A stretch of DNA of 64,000 nucleotides from Rickettsiella massiliensis 20B (GTDB lineage Bacteria > Pseudomonadota > Gammaproteobacteria > Diplorickettsiales > Diplorickettsiaceae). A program made the position numbers and the translations under genes. Positions within the stretch are counted from its first letter, which is position 1. Every line of letters starts with the position of its first letter. The stretch spans positions 107,001 to 171,000 of the forward strand of contig NZ_AJGC01000002.1 of assembly GCF_000257395.1 (NCBI RefSeq), read 5' to 3'. This document shows, one piece after another, positions 40,795 through 50,637 of this stretch. The notes below the pieces were generated by a model. That model saw only the letters and a list, made by a program, of their open reading frames with translations, did not search any database and was not told the DNA's origin.

Positions 40795-40985
40795 TCACTT
40801 TCTAAAACCGATACTTTTATTTAAAGTATTCAGTTGTTTGATAAAATTTATGTATTCGTTATTTAAAAGGTTGACCTTATTGAGTTTATCGAGTGTCGTG
40901 ATCAACATCTCCGAGTCAGGGTGATTTGTAATCCATTTTATGTTTTCTATGCTTGCAAGTTTATTTTCTGAAGGATTTCTAATAT
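40795..40985 (-). pseudogene. Fragment of a helical repeat protein
   Basis: The minus strand reads NPSENKLASIENIKWITNHP, SEMLITTLDKLNKVNLLNN and EYINFIKQLNTLNKSIGFRK before a stop at 40795. The LDKLNKVNLLNNEYINFI unit resembles repeats I associate with Legionellales effector-like repeat proteins, where leucine/asparagine-rich modules alternate with HPD turns. No start codon is seen. Only about 60 residues remain. Confidence 0.35.
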
Positions 40986-41435
40986 AGAGTCAATATTAGG
41001 ATGTTTCATTAGTTATTCTTATATTAAAACGTTAATGACATGTATTTTTAGATATAAAATAACAGGATAAAATTAAATAATTATTAAAATGCTAACTTAT
41101 GTAGATCCATTCCTGAGTCAATGCAAAAATTAAAGTAACTTGATCAAGAGTTGAAAGAAATTTATATTAAAAACTATGTAGGTAATTCAGTAATAGAACG
41201 AGTTAAATAAGATAACCAATGAAACGTATCGTATTTAGTTGTGAAAAAAGGAAAAGGATGTACGTAAAACTGGCGAATTGAAAAGAGCTTATCAAAGAGT
41301 GCCCACGCCTGATTACTATGATTGTAACTTTAATCTGTGCTTAGAAAATAGTTGCACCGAAGAAACTTTCAGGCCTCATTGTGCAAGGGTTGAAACATGT
41401 TGACAGGCGCGCCGTTAAAAAATAATTTTTATTGA

Positions 41436-43605
41436 TTAATTTAAGGCGCTTAGTTTAGCAAAACTGGCGACTAACCATTTTGTCCCTACACGCGTAAACT
41501 TGACTTGAATTCGCGCGTGGCTGCCTTGTCCATCTGCATCGACAATCACACCTTCGCCAAAGGCAGGATGGGCGACACGTTGTCCCAAGCGTAATCCGGT
41601 ATCACCAATCGTGGTGGATTTTTGCGTACTCGGTTTTAACGGTTGTGTGGAAATAGGACGTGTATTTTGTGTGCGTAAGCGAAGATCGGCAAATAAATTT
41701 TTTGGGATTTCACTGATAAAACGTGAGGGTCGATGATGGCTTTCAGTCCCATGTAAGCGACGGACTTCTGCGTAACTCAAGTAAAGTTTTTGCATCGCGC
41801 GGGTCATCCCCACGTAACACAAACGACGTTCTTCTTCTAGACGTCCTGGTTCATCATGCGACATATGATGTGGAAATAAACCTTCTTCTAAGCCACAGAG
41901 AAAAACCCAGGGAAATTCTAAACCTTTCGCCGAATGTAAAGTCATTAATTGTACACATTGCGTCGATTCGGTATTTTGGTGTTGTTCCCCAGCTTCGAGT
42001 GCAACGTGCACTAAAAAGGCCGATAGGGGGGAAGCCGTATCTTCTTCGGGTACAAACTGGCGGGTCGCATGGACCAGTTCTTCTAAGTTTTCAATCCGTG
42101 CTTGGCCACGTTCACCTTTTTCCTTTTTAAAATAAGCAAATAAACCACTGCTATAAAGTACTTGTTCGGTTAACTCAGCCAAACCCAGAGCTTGGGTATC
42201 GGCATCCATTTTTTCGACCAACTCTAAAAAGGCCCGTAATGCGTTGGCAGCACGTGCCGCAAAAATCGGATTTTCAAGAAGATGTTCCGCCGCTTCCCAT
42301 AAAGAAACACCACGTGTGCGTGCATTTTGACGGAGAGTGTGTAGCGTCAACCAATACCACGCGTTGGGGTATTGACGATGCGTTCAAAGGCTGGATCATC
42401 TTTGCGATTAGCAATTAAGCGCAAATAAGCTAAGGCATCTTTAATTTCAGCACGTTCAAAGAAGCGCAATCCACCATAAATACGATATGGAATTTGTGCG
42501 CGAATTAACGCTTCTTCAAGCACGCGTGACTGTGCATTAGAACGATATAAAATGGCCATATCGCGATAAGCCAGTCCTTTATTGAGTCCTTGCTTGATTT
42601 GTTCAACAATAAAACGCGCTTCATCTAAATCATTAAAAGCACCCATAATTTTTTACCCAAACGACCGTCATTATGGGCAATCAGCGCATTGGCAGCGGCT
42701 AAAATCGTCCCGGTTGAACGGTAATTTTGTTCAAGACGAATCACTTGATTTTGCGGAAAGTCTTGGACAAAACGTTGAATATTCTCAACCTTAGCTCCCC
42801 GCCAACCGTAAATCGATTGATCATCATCGCCCACAATCATTAGATAATTCTGCTGAGCAACGAGTAATTTTAGCCAAGCATATTGAATCGTATTTGTATC
42901 TTGAAACTCATCTACTAAGATATGTTGAAAACGATTTTGATAGTGCGCTAACAGTTCTGGATTTTTGAGTAATAATTCATAGCTACGCAAAATAATTTCT
43001 GCAAAATCAATAACGCCGTTGCGCGCACAGGTTTCTTCATAGGCTTGATAAACACGAATTAAGGTTTTGGTATAAGGATCTGCCGTCGCGTGAATTTGAT
43101 GCGGACGCAGCCCTTCATCTTTTTGTTGATTGATATACCATTGTACTTTTTTCGGCGCCCACTGCCTTTCATCCAGATTGAGTTGATTGAGTAAGCGCTT
43201 GATAATTCGATGTTGATCATCACTATCAATAATTTGAAACGCCTGTGGTAAGCCCGCTGCTTCCCAGTGATGACGGAGTAAGCGGTGTGCAATCCCATGA
43301 AACGTTCCGACCCACATCGTTTTTATCGGTAATTCGACCAATGTTTCCAAACGATGGCGCATTTCTGCTGCGGCCTTGTTGGTAAACGTTACCGCCAGAA
43401 TTTGTTGTGGAGGAATGGATTCAACGTCAATCAGCCAAGCGATACGGTGTACTAATACCCGTGTTTTACCACTTCCTGCTCCGGCTAAAATGAGCAAGTG
43501 TCCAAGTGGTGCTTGGACGACGTTTTTTTGTGCGTCGTTGAGAGTTTGAAGTAAAGGATGATCCGGCATGGGAGGCATTGTAACCAAATTTTCAACAGGA
43601 TGCAT
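41436..43605 (-). pseudogene. uvrD: DNA helicase II (UvrD), two interruptions
   Basis: ATP-dependent 3'-5' helicase for nucleotide excision and mismatch repair. Read from 43605: DAQKNVVQAPLGHLLILAGA, AGSGKTRVLVHRIAWLI (Walker A), AVTFTNKAAAEMRHRLE, TFHGIAHRLLRHHW, LVDEFQDTNTIQYAWLKLL (Walker B) and VGDDDQSIYGWRGAKVENI. Near 42645 a deletion of about 12-15 residues plus a shift separates LGKKLW from [16 protein letters not shown] second slip near 42348 follows NTPTRGIG. The C-terminal part keeps LMTLHSAKGLEFPWVFLCGL and RRLCYVGMTRAMQKLYLSYA. The protein would be about 725 residues. Confidence 0.9.
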
Positions 43606-43745
43606 GGATATTTTTGCAAAATCTATCAGGTAATCTGATCAACATAATTCTTTTTCCTTTATAAGTTGAAAGAAGTATTTTTTTAGAGTGCGAAGCGCTG
43701 AGGAAGAGAGTGTAATACTTCACAACCTAGGATGATCGCTATTAA

Positions 43746-44662
43746 TTAGGTTAGTTGGCCATGTTCTTTTAAAAACTGCGTAAAGGTTTCCTCTCGTTTT
43801 TTATCCCAAGTGGCGGGATGTTTAGCAAGATAAGGCAAGGTGGCATACCAAATTTTATGGTTGAGATCATTGTTCAATGTGGGATGATGGCGAGCAAAGA
43901 TACGCCAGCTTTGCTCAGGGTGCTCAAGCACATAGTGGGTAGCGGCTTGCAGGGCTTTTAGGAGGTGAGGCCAGTATGCCGCGTGAAGTGTGGATTGATG
44001 GACAACTAAAATTAATTCGTCATAGGCCGGCATAGCGGGTTCAATCGGGAACACCGTGACCGGTTGACCCAATGCTTCTAATTCCAGCGGCTCGACATTG
44101 CGCATGGCATTAATGACCGCATCCAAACGGCGAGTGAGTAAACCTTGCACGAGATTATATTGCACATTAATGAGATGGACATCACTTAGTTTCAAGCCGG
44201 CACTTGCTAACAGTTGACTTAAAGCCAACGTTCCCTCGCTTTGTGAACTGTAGCCGATGGTCTTTCCTTTTAGATCAGCCAATTGTTGAATACCTTCGTT
44301 TTTTCGAACAATTAAGCAATTTAGCGGTCTATCAATGAGCGTCGCTATTCGCGCTAAGGGTAGGCCCTGCGCGGTTTGCCGGACAAACTGCGGTTGATAG
44401 GTCACGGCTAAATCCGCATGCCCGGCGGCGACGAGTTTAACGCCATCATCGGGATCAGCGGGGCAATAATTTTTACATTTAGCCCTTCTTTTGCAAAGAA
44501 ACCTTTCTCTTTGGCAATAAACAGAACGGCATGATCCGGATTAGCAAGCCATTCTAGCATCAGGGTGAGTGATTTTTTTTGGGAAAGACTTGCCGGTGCG
44601 TAGAGTAGAATAAATAAAATAAAAAAAAGTGAACTTATTTTTTGCATAATAGATTTAACCAT
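43746..44662 (-). pseudogene. thiY: ThiY-like substrate-binding protein of a thiamine-precursor ABC transporter, one frameshift
   Basis: NMT1/THI5-like periplasmic protein binding hydroxymethylpyrimidine-type precursors. The first part has a signal peptide (LFFILFILLYAPASL) and LMLEWLANPDHAVLFIAKEK, GFFAKEGLNVKII. A one-base slip near 44455 ends this frame; the next reads ADPDDGVKLVAAGHADLAVT, then YQPQFVRQTAQGLPL, LKGKTIGYSSQSEGTLALSQ and PVTVFPIEPAMPAYDELILV. The DWxxNPDHA and DPxxxxKLVAAGxADxAVxYQ motifs are those of ThiY. It lies downstream of the permease and ATPase genes in one minus-strand operon. Confidence 0.8.
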
Positions 44663-44723
44663 AAAATGATTAGAATGACTGAGTTAGCGGATCAAAAAAA
44701 GAGGTAATATTCGATAATTTAAT

Positions 44724-45467
44724 TTATTTTTCGAATGGCCAGGTTAAAAAAAATAACAAAAGCTTATTCACCAAAAAATAAAGTGTGAGACTCAAACAGA
44801 CCAAAACAAAAAGCACAGTAAACATCAAATCAATTTTCATCTGCGCATTCGCACTCAGCAATAAAAATCCTAAACCCTGGCTGCTGCCTACCCATTCACT
44901 GATAATTGCGCCCAGGGGTGCAAAAGTAGTCGCTAAACGAATACCCGCGGCGAGCTTCGGCAAAGAAGCTGGAAATCGAATTTGCCAGAGTTGTTGTCGT
45001 TCTGAAGCGTTCATCAGCTTGGCCATATCTAAATATTCAGCCGGTGTTTCTTTTAGTCCCGTTAATAAGTTATTTGCCACCGGGAAAAATAACATCAGCA
45101 TCGTTGTGAAGATTTTGGCTTGCAATCCATAACCCAGCCAGACAACCAGTAAAGGCGCTATCGCAAAAATAGGTAACGCTTGGCTAATTAACAAAAGTGG
45201 AAAAACAAAGGTATACAATGTTTTGGAGTGACACAGAATAAGGGCTAACCCCATTCCTAAAGCAACACCTAATACGAGCCCAGTGACGATTTCAATAAGT
45301 GTGGGGAGAAGCTGCTGTCCAATTAATGCAGATTGAGTGAGCAGTGTTTTGAATACGTCCCACGGTGCGGGGAATAAATAAGGGGCGGGATGAAAGAGTA
45401 GAATAAGCCCTTGCCATAAACCGATTAGAACCAGCATGACTGTTAAGCTACGGAGAAAACCATTCAT
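44724..45467 (-). CDS. thiX: ABC transporter permease, ThiX-like
   Basis: The 247-residue inner-membrane protein has about six hydrophobic segments (LTVMLVLIGLWQGLILLFHP, VTGLVLGVALGMGLALILCH, LISQALPIFAIAPLLVVWLG) and the EAA loop LGAIISEWVGSSQGLGFLL typical of permeases for taurine, nitrate and thiamine precursors. It overlaps the ATPase gene by 4 bases and precedes the ThiY-like gene by 61 bases, so the three form one import system. The neighbouring ThiY motifs suggest pyrimidine-precursor uptake. The gene is intact. Confidence 0.8.
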   Translation of the reverse strand: MNGFLRSLTVMLVLIGLWQGLILLFHPAPYLFPAPWDVFKTLLTQSALIGQQLLPTLIEIVTGLVLGVALGMGLALILCHSKTLYTFVFPLLLISQALPIFAIAPLLVVWLGYGLQAKIFTTMLMLFFPVANNLLTGLKETPAEYLDMAKLMNASERQQLWQIRFPASLPKLAAGIRLATTFAPLGAIISEWVGSSQGLGFLLLSANAQMKIDLMFTVLFVLVCLSLTLYFLVNKLLLFFLTWPFEK

Positions 45468-46198
45468 TGTGCACGCTCACGAAGTCGTGTTAAGAGTGTA
45501 CTTTGCTGTTGAAGGAGGTTTCCTTGATCATAAGGACGCGGTGGATCGGTGGTAAAAGGCAATTTAAGGTGCTCGATCTGTGCGGGATGTCCCGACATAA
45601 TCGCAATATGGTGCCCTAAACGCAACGCTTCTAATGGATCATGCGTGACTAAAAGTACGGTTCGACCTCGTAATGCATCCGCTGCTATTTCGTGGAGTTG
45701 AAAACGGGTAATCGTATCGAGCGCAGAAAAGGGCTCATCCATCAGCAGTACCGAACGATCCTCTAATAGAACACGCGCTAAAGCGACGCGTTGTTGCATT
45801 CCGCCAGAGAGTTGAGCGGGCTTTTTTTGTAAAGCGTTTTTTAAACCGAATTGTTCAAGTAAAGTGTATGCACGGCTGAGCGGAAGATTTTTTGCACGAC
45901 GCAAGCGGTAACCGAGTAATACATTGTTGAGCACAGTTAGCCAGGGCAAAAGCGAATGGGCTTGTGTCATATAAGCCATTCGTCCAGATAAAGAAAGACC
46001 ATCGCTCGTTTGCAGCGTAGCATCCACGTCGGGGTTTAATCCGGCTATCAAGCGCAGTAAGCTGGTTTTGCCGACACCGCTTGGCCCCAGTAGACAGGTG
46101 GTGTCGCCCGCGGGTAAGTCAAAATTCAGTTGGCGGAACAGCCATTGACCTTGCCGGGATAAGCAAGCTTTTTTTATAAAAATAGCGGGCGCTGACAT
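45464..46198 (-). CDS. thiZ: ABC transporter ATP-binding protein, ThiZ-like
   Basis: The 244-residue ATPase has Walker A LLGPSGVGKTSLLRLIAG, Q-loop YMTQAHSLLPWLTVLNN, signature LSGGMQQRVALARVLL, Walker B RSVLLMDEPFSALDTITR and the H-loop LVTHDPLEALRLG. It energises the ThiX-like permease encoded 4 bases overlapping downstream and the ThiY-like binding protein. It is the first gene of the operon. The leader before it ends with GCGCAGGAAAAGAGG, recalling the 3' end of a TPP riboswitch, but the rest of the fold is absent. Confidence 0.85.
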   Translation of the reverse strand: MSAPAIFIKKACLSRQGQWLFRQLNFDLPAGDTTCLLGPSGVGKTSLLRLIAGLNPDVDATLQTSDGLSLSGRMAYMTQAHSLLPWLTVLNNVLLGYRLRRAKNLPLSRAYTLLEQFGLKNALQKKPAQLSGGMQQRVALARVLLEDRSVLLMDEPFSALDTITRFQLHEIAADALRGRTVLLVTHDPLEALRLGHHIAIMSGHPAQIEHLKLPFTTDPPRPYDQGNLLQQQSTLLTRLRERAQ

Positions 46199-46469
46199 AA
46201 CCTCTTTTCCTGCGCGAGTCTAACCTTAAGTCCGATGAAGAACGGGCCCTTTAATTTTTTATTTTTGAATTAAATTTATTATTTTATATAATATCTTAAC
46301 AAGGTAACGGTGAGAAGCAACTTTTTTATCAAAAAGTATGCAAAAACTCTGAAGACAGCGTAGAATTAGAGAAGGTGTTTATCTCTGCGCTCGTTGTGTT
46401 TTTTATTTGGAAATAAGCTATCCTAAAAAACGCGCGTGAATCGATTGAATCGCTTACATTGGGGATTTT

Positions 46470-46931
46470 ATGTTAAAAGCACTTCGTTTATTACTAGGGA
46501 TCAGTATCCTTGTTTCTTTTTCTTTGCTCGCGCAAGCGGCTTCGTTTCCCGAGCATCGGATCATCCGTGAACCTATTTCGTTAGCGAAATACCGTGGTCA
46601 CTGGGTACTCATCAGTTATTGGGCGACGTGGTGTGGTTACTGTATGAATGAAATTCCGCATCTCAATGCTTTTTATCGAGCACATCGCGATCAAGTCGTT
46701 ATGTTCGGCGTCAATTACCAAGATGGTTCTGCCGACGCATTGCCTGAACACATTCGGCAAAGTGGCGCGATGTTCCCGACTCTGGCTTATGATCCACGGC
46801 CTTATTTACCGGTGCGGGTACATATTAATGGTTTGCCTGCTGCGATTTTAATTGGTCCAGATGGACGGTTTAAACGACTTTTAACGGGCTCACAAACCAA
46901 ACAAAGTTTAGAGCGCGCAATGGGTTTATAA
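46470..46931 (+). CDS. TlpA/ResA-like thioredoxin-fold protein
   Basis: Periplasmic thiol-disulfide oxidoreductase-like protein of 153 residues. An N-terminal signal peptide (LLLGISILVSFSLLAQAA) precedes a thioredoxin fold: HWVLISYWATWCGYCMNEIP holds the CGYC active site at residues about 54-57, then VVMFGVNYQDGSADALPEHI and NGLPAAILIGPDGRF (cis-Pro in the GLPAA segment). Divergent from the thiZ operon. Partners such as cytochrome c biogenesis proteins are not adjacent. The gene is intact. Confidence 0.85.
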   Translation: MLKALRLLLGISILVSFSLLAQAASFPEHRIIREPISLAKYRGHWVLISYWATWCGYCMNEIPHLNAFYRAHRDQVVMFGVNYQDGSADALPEHIRQSGAMFPTLAYDPRPYLPVRVHINGLPAAILIGPDGRFKRLLTGSQTKQSLERAMGL

Positions 46932-47012
46932 CCTCATTGATCTTAAGTATTGATCAGTTAGCCAAGCAGAAATGCTTTGCCTGATATGTAAAGTGATTTC
47001 AAGCCTGCTTCA

Positions 47013-47842
47013 CTAGTCGGCCATATGTTTGCTTGCTAAAGATTTGTTAAAAATGGCTAGAATTTCAGCTACTTTTTTTCGGCCTGTGTTTTTTCCGCTA
47101 ATATTTCTTTGCACGAAGAAATTAAGTAATAACGCATCCTGATAAATGTGGCGGGTAAATTCGGTATCATGGTTTGAAATCACAACAGGGATACCTTGTT
47201 CAGCAAGTTGTTTTGCGATATTAGCCAACTGAATTTGTTGTCGCGGACTAAATCCCTGGGCTGTATAACCATTAAAATTAGCGGTTTTTGAGAGACTCAC
47301 ATAGGGCGGATCACAATAAACGACGTCTGCAGAACGAACTTAGTTTAATGTCTCATGAAAATCGGCGTGTAGCAAGGTGACGTACTGTGCTTTTTGATAA
47401 AAGAAAAGCATTTCTTTTTCAGGGAAATAAGGTTGTTTGTAAGGGCTAAAAGGCGTATTAAATTGTCCTTTTTGATTAAACGTGCCAGGCCATTAAAACA
47501 ATGTTTATTGAGATAAAGCAACAATGCCGCTCTTTTTCGTGAGTTATTGCTGTTATTGAAAACCGAACGCAAATGGTAAAACGCTTCTGGATCATTAAAT
47601 TCAGGCCTAAAAAAAGATCGGCAATAATTAATAAAGATCCGCCCGTCTTTTTTTAGATATTGATATAAGTGAATTAAATCGTGATTGGTATCGGCCAGAA
47701 GGTAGGAAGCATAGGTGGTATTGAGGAATACCGCAGCGGAGTCGACAAAAGGCTCGATTAACCGATGAGCGGCAGGAAAATAAGGTTTTATTTTTTCGAT
47801 AATCCGGTATTTACTTCCTGTCCACTTTATAAAAGATTTCAT
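47013..47842 (-). pseudogene. dam: DNA adenine methyltransferase (Dam family), broken
   Basis: N6-adenine methyltransferase of the D12 class. From 47842: MKSFIKWTGSKYRIIEKIKP, EPFVDSAAVFLNTTYASYLL, ADTNHDLIHLYQYL and LLYLNKHCFNGLAR. A slip near 47480 follows; the next frame reads FNQKGQFNTPFSPYKQPYFP, KEMLFFYQKAQYVTLLHADF and HETLN, then a stop at about 47341, then SADVVYCDPPYVSLSKTANF with the catalytic DPPY and VVISNHDTEFTRHIYQ, ending at 47013. Two SAM-site glycines are altered as read: WTGSK for WAGGK and EPFVDSA for EPFVGAG, which fits decay rather than only a sequencing slip. Confidence 0.8.
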
Positions 47843-47986
47843 CCTTCCGCGGTAAGCCTATCTTTTTTTGTCTATCTTATTATAAATTAATTAGCCCGTA
47901 GTGTTAAGCTTTTTTTAATAAAAAGAGCCTGAAAATCGGATATAATGGGAAAAAGCTTGCTTTTAAATAAGCTTTAAGGTGTTTTT

Positions 47987-49696
47987 ATGCCAACAAATGA
48001 TTATACGCCTTGGTATGATTGGGTTATCACTAATGTTGTCGTCCCAATTGATAGCTGGCTAGCAACGATCTTAAATAATATCATCTCTTTTTGGGATATT
48101 TCTAAGTATCATTTTACCCCTAATGAGGATCATCCGTATGGAAATCCTTTTCCTAGCAAAAATCATCCGCATGAAAGTCCTTTTTCTAAGACATTCTTAC
48201 TTATTATCCCAATTGTTGTTATTAATTATTTATTTAATAAATATGAGCAAGTGCGCGCAAGGGAAAAGGAAAGTGATCAATATCTGTTTACCCACATATA
48301 CGACAAGCTATATGACGAAGGCGAAAGAAAAAAACATCTCCATCTGTATGGCGTTGCCTACTACTATAACGACTCAGTGCATTGGCTCATTCGGAAGTTT
48401 CGGTTTTTAAAGGGATATTTTTTTGGGAAAAATGGGTTTGAAGAGGCGAGAGCAGCACTTAAACAATTATCGTTAGGTGATTTGCGTTTTGAACTTCTTA
48501 ATAAGATAGTTACGTTCCGTAATCAACGAGAGCCAGGTATTTGGTTTGTTGACGTTAAGAATGGTAACCCTAACGTTACAATGACAGAAAAAGCCTTTGA
48601 TGAAAAATTAGGGAAAGCATTTAATAAGGCACAAGCCGAAAATAGTGAAGATGAACGCCAGACATTAAGACGAAAGATTGAGGAGGCAAAAAGTCAATTA
48701 GACAAATATAAGAATGATTACCAATATCAATTAAGAACAGAATCATTATCATTTTCTGAAAGAGAGTTACCTCGATTAAATAAAGAAACACAAAAAAGTA
48801 AGGATCAGGAAAGTAAAGCTGCGTGTAATAGGCTGGCATATATTCAAGCGCTTTGTGATATAAAAGAGCGTGAAATTACTGAGTTAAATAAGCAAGTTCA
48901 TCGAGGATGGATGAGGGTGGTGGGTGGTTTTATTGAGGATCACCTCATCCGAGATATTGCTACTGCGAGTTTTGTTTTTTGGATAGGTTACTTCTTGGCA
49001 CTTTGTGCGACCGCTTCCTCCCCTATCGCCGTAACGGTAGCCAGTATTTATCTTGTTGCAACTTGGACATCAAAATTATATAACTACTTTAGACGTTTAA
49101 ATGCTCGTAAAAAATCCGACGAAGAGATAAAGGACGAATTAATTAGAGCGCAATGGCGTTCTGAAGAATTAGAATCTTTGACTTTAGATCAAGAAATCGC
49201 GAAATTAAATCAACTCTTAGAATTAAAATCTGTAAGAGCACAAATGCTCGAACGTAAGGAAACTTGGATCTATGTTGATTCGATCTTAGAAGGTTTTGTT
49301 CGTGGTAGTTTAGCGCCTTTTTTCATTTTATGGTTCTCTACAACCATGGCAGGCTGGGTGGCCTCGTATTTTTTTGGTATAGCCGTATTAATCAATCCCT
49401 TTGTATCCGCGATATTAACGACAGCAGTGCTTTTTATAGCCATTGGCTACGGTATTTATAAGGCTGTTAATTATTGTAAAGCAACTCGACGTGATATCGA
49501 TCGTTTGCGAGAAAAATTCCATAATGAAAAAGTGGAACAATACGATAGGGTCATCAATAAATTTTATGACGATCTTGAGGCGCAATGTACTTCAGTATTA
49601 AAAAATAGTTCCACTGATTTGCAAGAGGCGCTCAAAATAAAGCTCCAAAACGAGCGCAATGAAAGTGTACCTTTTCCTCAGTTTAGAACAAAGTGA
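47987..49696 (+). CDS. Large coiled-coil multi-pass membrane protein, unknown function
   Basis: The 569-residue protein is not recognised. An N-terminal amphipathic part (WYDWVITNVVVPIDSWLATI) and a hydrophobic helix (FLLIIPIVVINYLF, about residues 66-79) precede a long charged coiled coil (residues about 200-310: RRKIEEAKSQLDKYKNDY, KEREITELNKQ). Two further membrane hairpins follow at about 325-365 (ASFVFWIGYFLALCATAS, VTVASIYLVATW) and 440-490 (FFILWFSTTMAGWVASYFFG, LTTAVLFIAIGYGIY), with coiled coil between and after. The layout is like inclusion- or vacuole-membrane effectors, but no family match is claimed. The C-terminus overlaps the next ORF by 38 bases, so a slip may have split one long protein. 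Confidence 0.65.
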   Translation: MPTNDYTPWYDWVITNVVVPIDSWLATILNNIISFWDISKYHFTPNEDHPYGNPFPSKNHPHESPFSKTFLLIIPIVVINYLFNKYEQVRAREKESDQYLFTHIYDKLYDEGERKKHLHLYGVAYYYNDSVHWLIRKFRFLKGYFFGKNGFEEARAALKQLSLGDLRFELLNKIVTFRNQREPGIWFVDVKNGNPNVTMTEKAFDEKLGKAFNKAQAENSEDERQTLRRKIEEAKSQLDKYKNDYQYQLRTESLSFSERELPRLNKETQKSKDQESKAACNRLAYIQALCDIKEREITELNKQVHRGWMRVVGGFIEDHLIRDIATASFVFWIGYFLALCATASSPIAVTVASIYLVATWTSKLYNYFRRLNARKKSDEEIKDELIRAQWRSEELESLTLDQEIAKLNQLLELKSVRAQMLERKETWIYVDSILEGFVRGSLAPFFILWFSTTMAGWVASYFFGIAVLINPFVSAILTTAVLFIAIGYGIYKAVNYCKATRRDIDRLREKFHNEKVEQYDRVINKFYDDLEAQCTSVLKNSSTDLQEALKIKLQNERNESVPFPQFRTK

Positions 49697-50477
49697 CCAA
49701 ATAGTTGAGAAATTTAAGGAGTCTTTTAGAAGCTTTATTGAAAAAGAAGCGGGTATCCCCCAAGAAAAAATAGAAAAATTAAACGAGTTGCTTGTTCTTA
49801 AGTTTGATCAGTTAAAATCAATTAAATTGAATCCTGAGCAACAACCGGAACAAAGCAAGGGTTCATTCTGGTTAAAAGTTAAATTGGCCTTCATTTTCTT
49901 AACTGCGACGGGAAGCGGTATTCTTTTCTTGAAGTTATTAGCAATGGGTGTAGCGCTTGCATGGTTTCCCGCGGCATATATTGGAATTGCAGTAGTTGGT
50001 CTTCTTGTGGTGGGTGGTTTACTTTACGGTGCCTGGGATGTTTGGAAAAACTATCGTTTGCTTGATGAACAATCTAAAGAAAAAACACCTGTGCAGAGGC
50101 AGAATTCTTGGGCTGATACAAAGCCTTTAGACTCTGAGAAGGAAGTTGTAGTTGACTTAGAGAAACAAAACCTTGCCCAAGAAACAAGGGCTGATTTGTC
50201 TACATCGACAAATAAAGTTGTTACACAAGAGATTGCCTCAACGTTAGACCAGCCTAATATTCCTCCAGTAGAAACTCTTTACCCTGATTTACCTGAAGAG
50301 TTAGATGAATTGGGTCAAACTGTAACTATAAAAGAAAATGGGGATAGTGATCAATTATTACATAAATCATTTCAGCCAATGATTAGAGGAGGTTTTTATA
50401 GTTGTCAAAAAACAGAAAAAGGAATCCAACAGAATATTGAGGCCGTCAATTGTGTATTGAGGTCGTCAATTGTGTAA
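49659..50477 (+). CDS. Coiled-coil/membrane-hairpin protein, possibly the end of the preceding ORF
   Basis: The 272-codon ORF begins MKVYLFLSLEQSDQIVEKFK, overlapping the preceding gene by 38 bases. It has a Lys/Glu-rich coiled coil (FIEKEAGIPQEKIEKLNELL), two hydrophobic segments (KLAFIFLTATGSGILFLKLL and AAYIGIAVVGLLVVGGLLYG, about residues 75-125), then a long polar tail rich in Glu, Asp, Thr and Ser (DSEKEVVVDLEKQNLAQ, PDLPEELDELGQTVTI). A 20-bp tandem duplication at 50436 shifts the last residues. The same plan (coiled coil, hairpin, acidic tail) is seen at 19093. Joining it to the 47987 ORF by one slip would give about 830 residues. Confidence 0.55.
   Translation: MKVYLFLSLEQSDQIVEKFKESFRSFIEKEAGIPQEKIEKLNELLVLKFDQLKSIKLNPEQQPEQSKGSFWLKVKLAFIFLTATGSGILFLKLLAMGVALAWFPAAYIGIAVVGLLVVGGLLYGAWDVWKNYRLLDEQSKEKTPVQRQNSWADTKPLDSEKEVVVDLEKQNLAQETRADLSTSTNKVVTQEIASTLDQPNIPPVETLYPDLPEELDELGQTVTIKENGDSDQLLHKSFQPMIRGGFYSCQKTEKGIQQNIEAVNCVLRSSIV
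50436..50475. repeat. 20-bp tandem duplication
   Basis: ATTGAGGCCGTCAATTGTGT at 50436-50455 is followed immediately by ATTGAGGTCGTCAATTGTGT, with one mismatch. It falls at the end of the ORF beginning at 49659 and changes its reading frame. Confidence 0.85.
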
Positions 50478-50637
50478 TGTAATATTTTTTACATAGAATC
50501 AGGTAGAGATGAAGGGATGAGCCCTATCCAGAGCGAATCGACGAACCTTGATATACCACTTGCAACGGTTTAATCGCGTTATTCGAGCACATTTTGTGAA
50601 GATGACAGCTGAAGTGAATGTAGAAATAATGAATTTC

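Larger units (their letters stand above)
40350..41435. other. Gene-poor region between clpB and uvrD
   Basis: About 1.1 kb with only a short decayed repeat-protein fragment on the minus strand (40795-40985) and a palindrome (40709). The plus-strand stretch around 41290-41400 (YDCNFNLCLENSCTEETFRP) is open but has no start and no known relative. A GGCGCGCC site lies near 41406. Confidence 0.45.

Noticed and set aside
46199-46260. Possible TPP riboswitch before the thiZ-like gene
   Set aside because: Only GCGCAGGAAAAGAGG near the start resembles the 3' arm. The CTGAGA box and paired 5' arm are absent, so a riboswitch cannot be supported.
48621-48839. 72-codon minus-strand ORF inside the 569-residue gene
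   Set aside because: Shadow of the coiled-coil coding region on the other strand.
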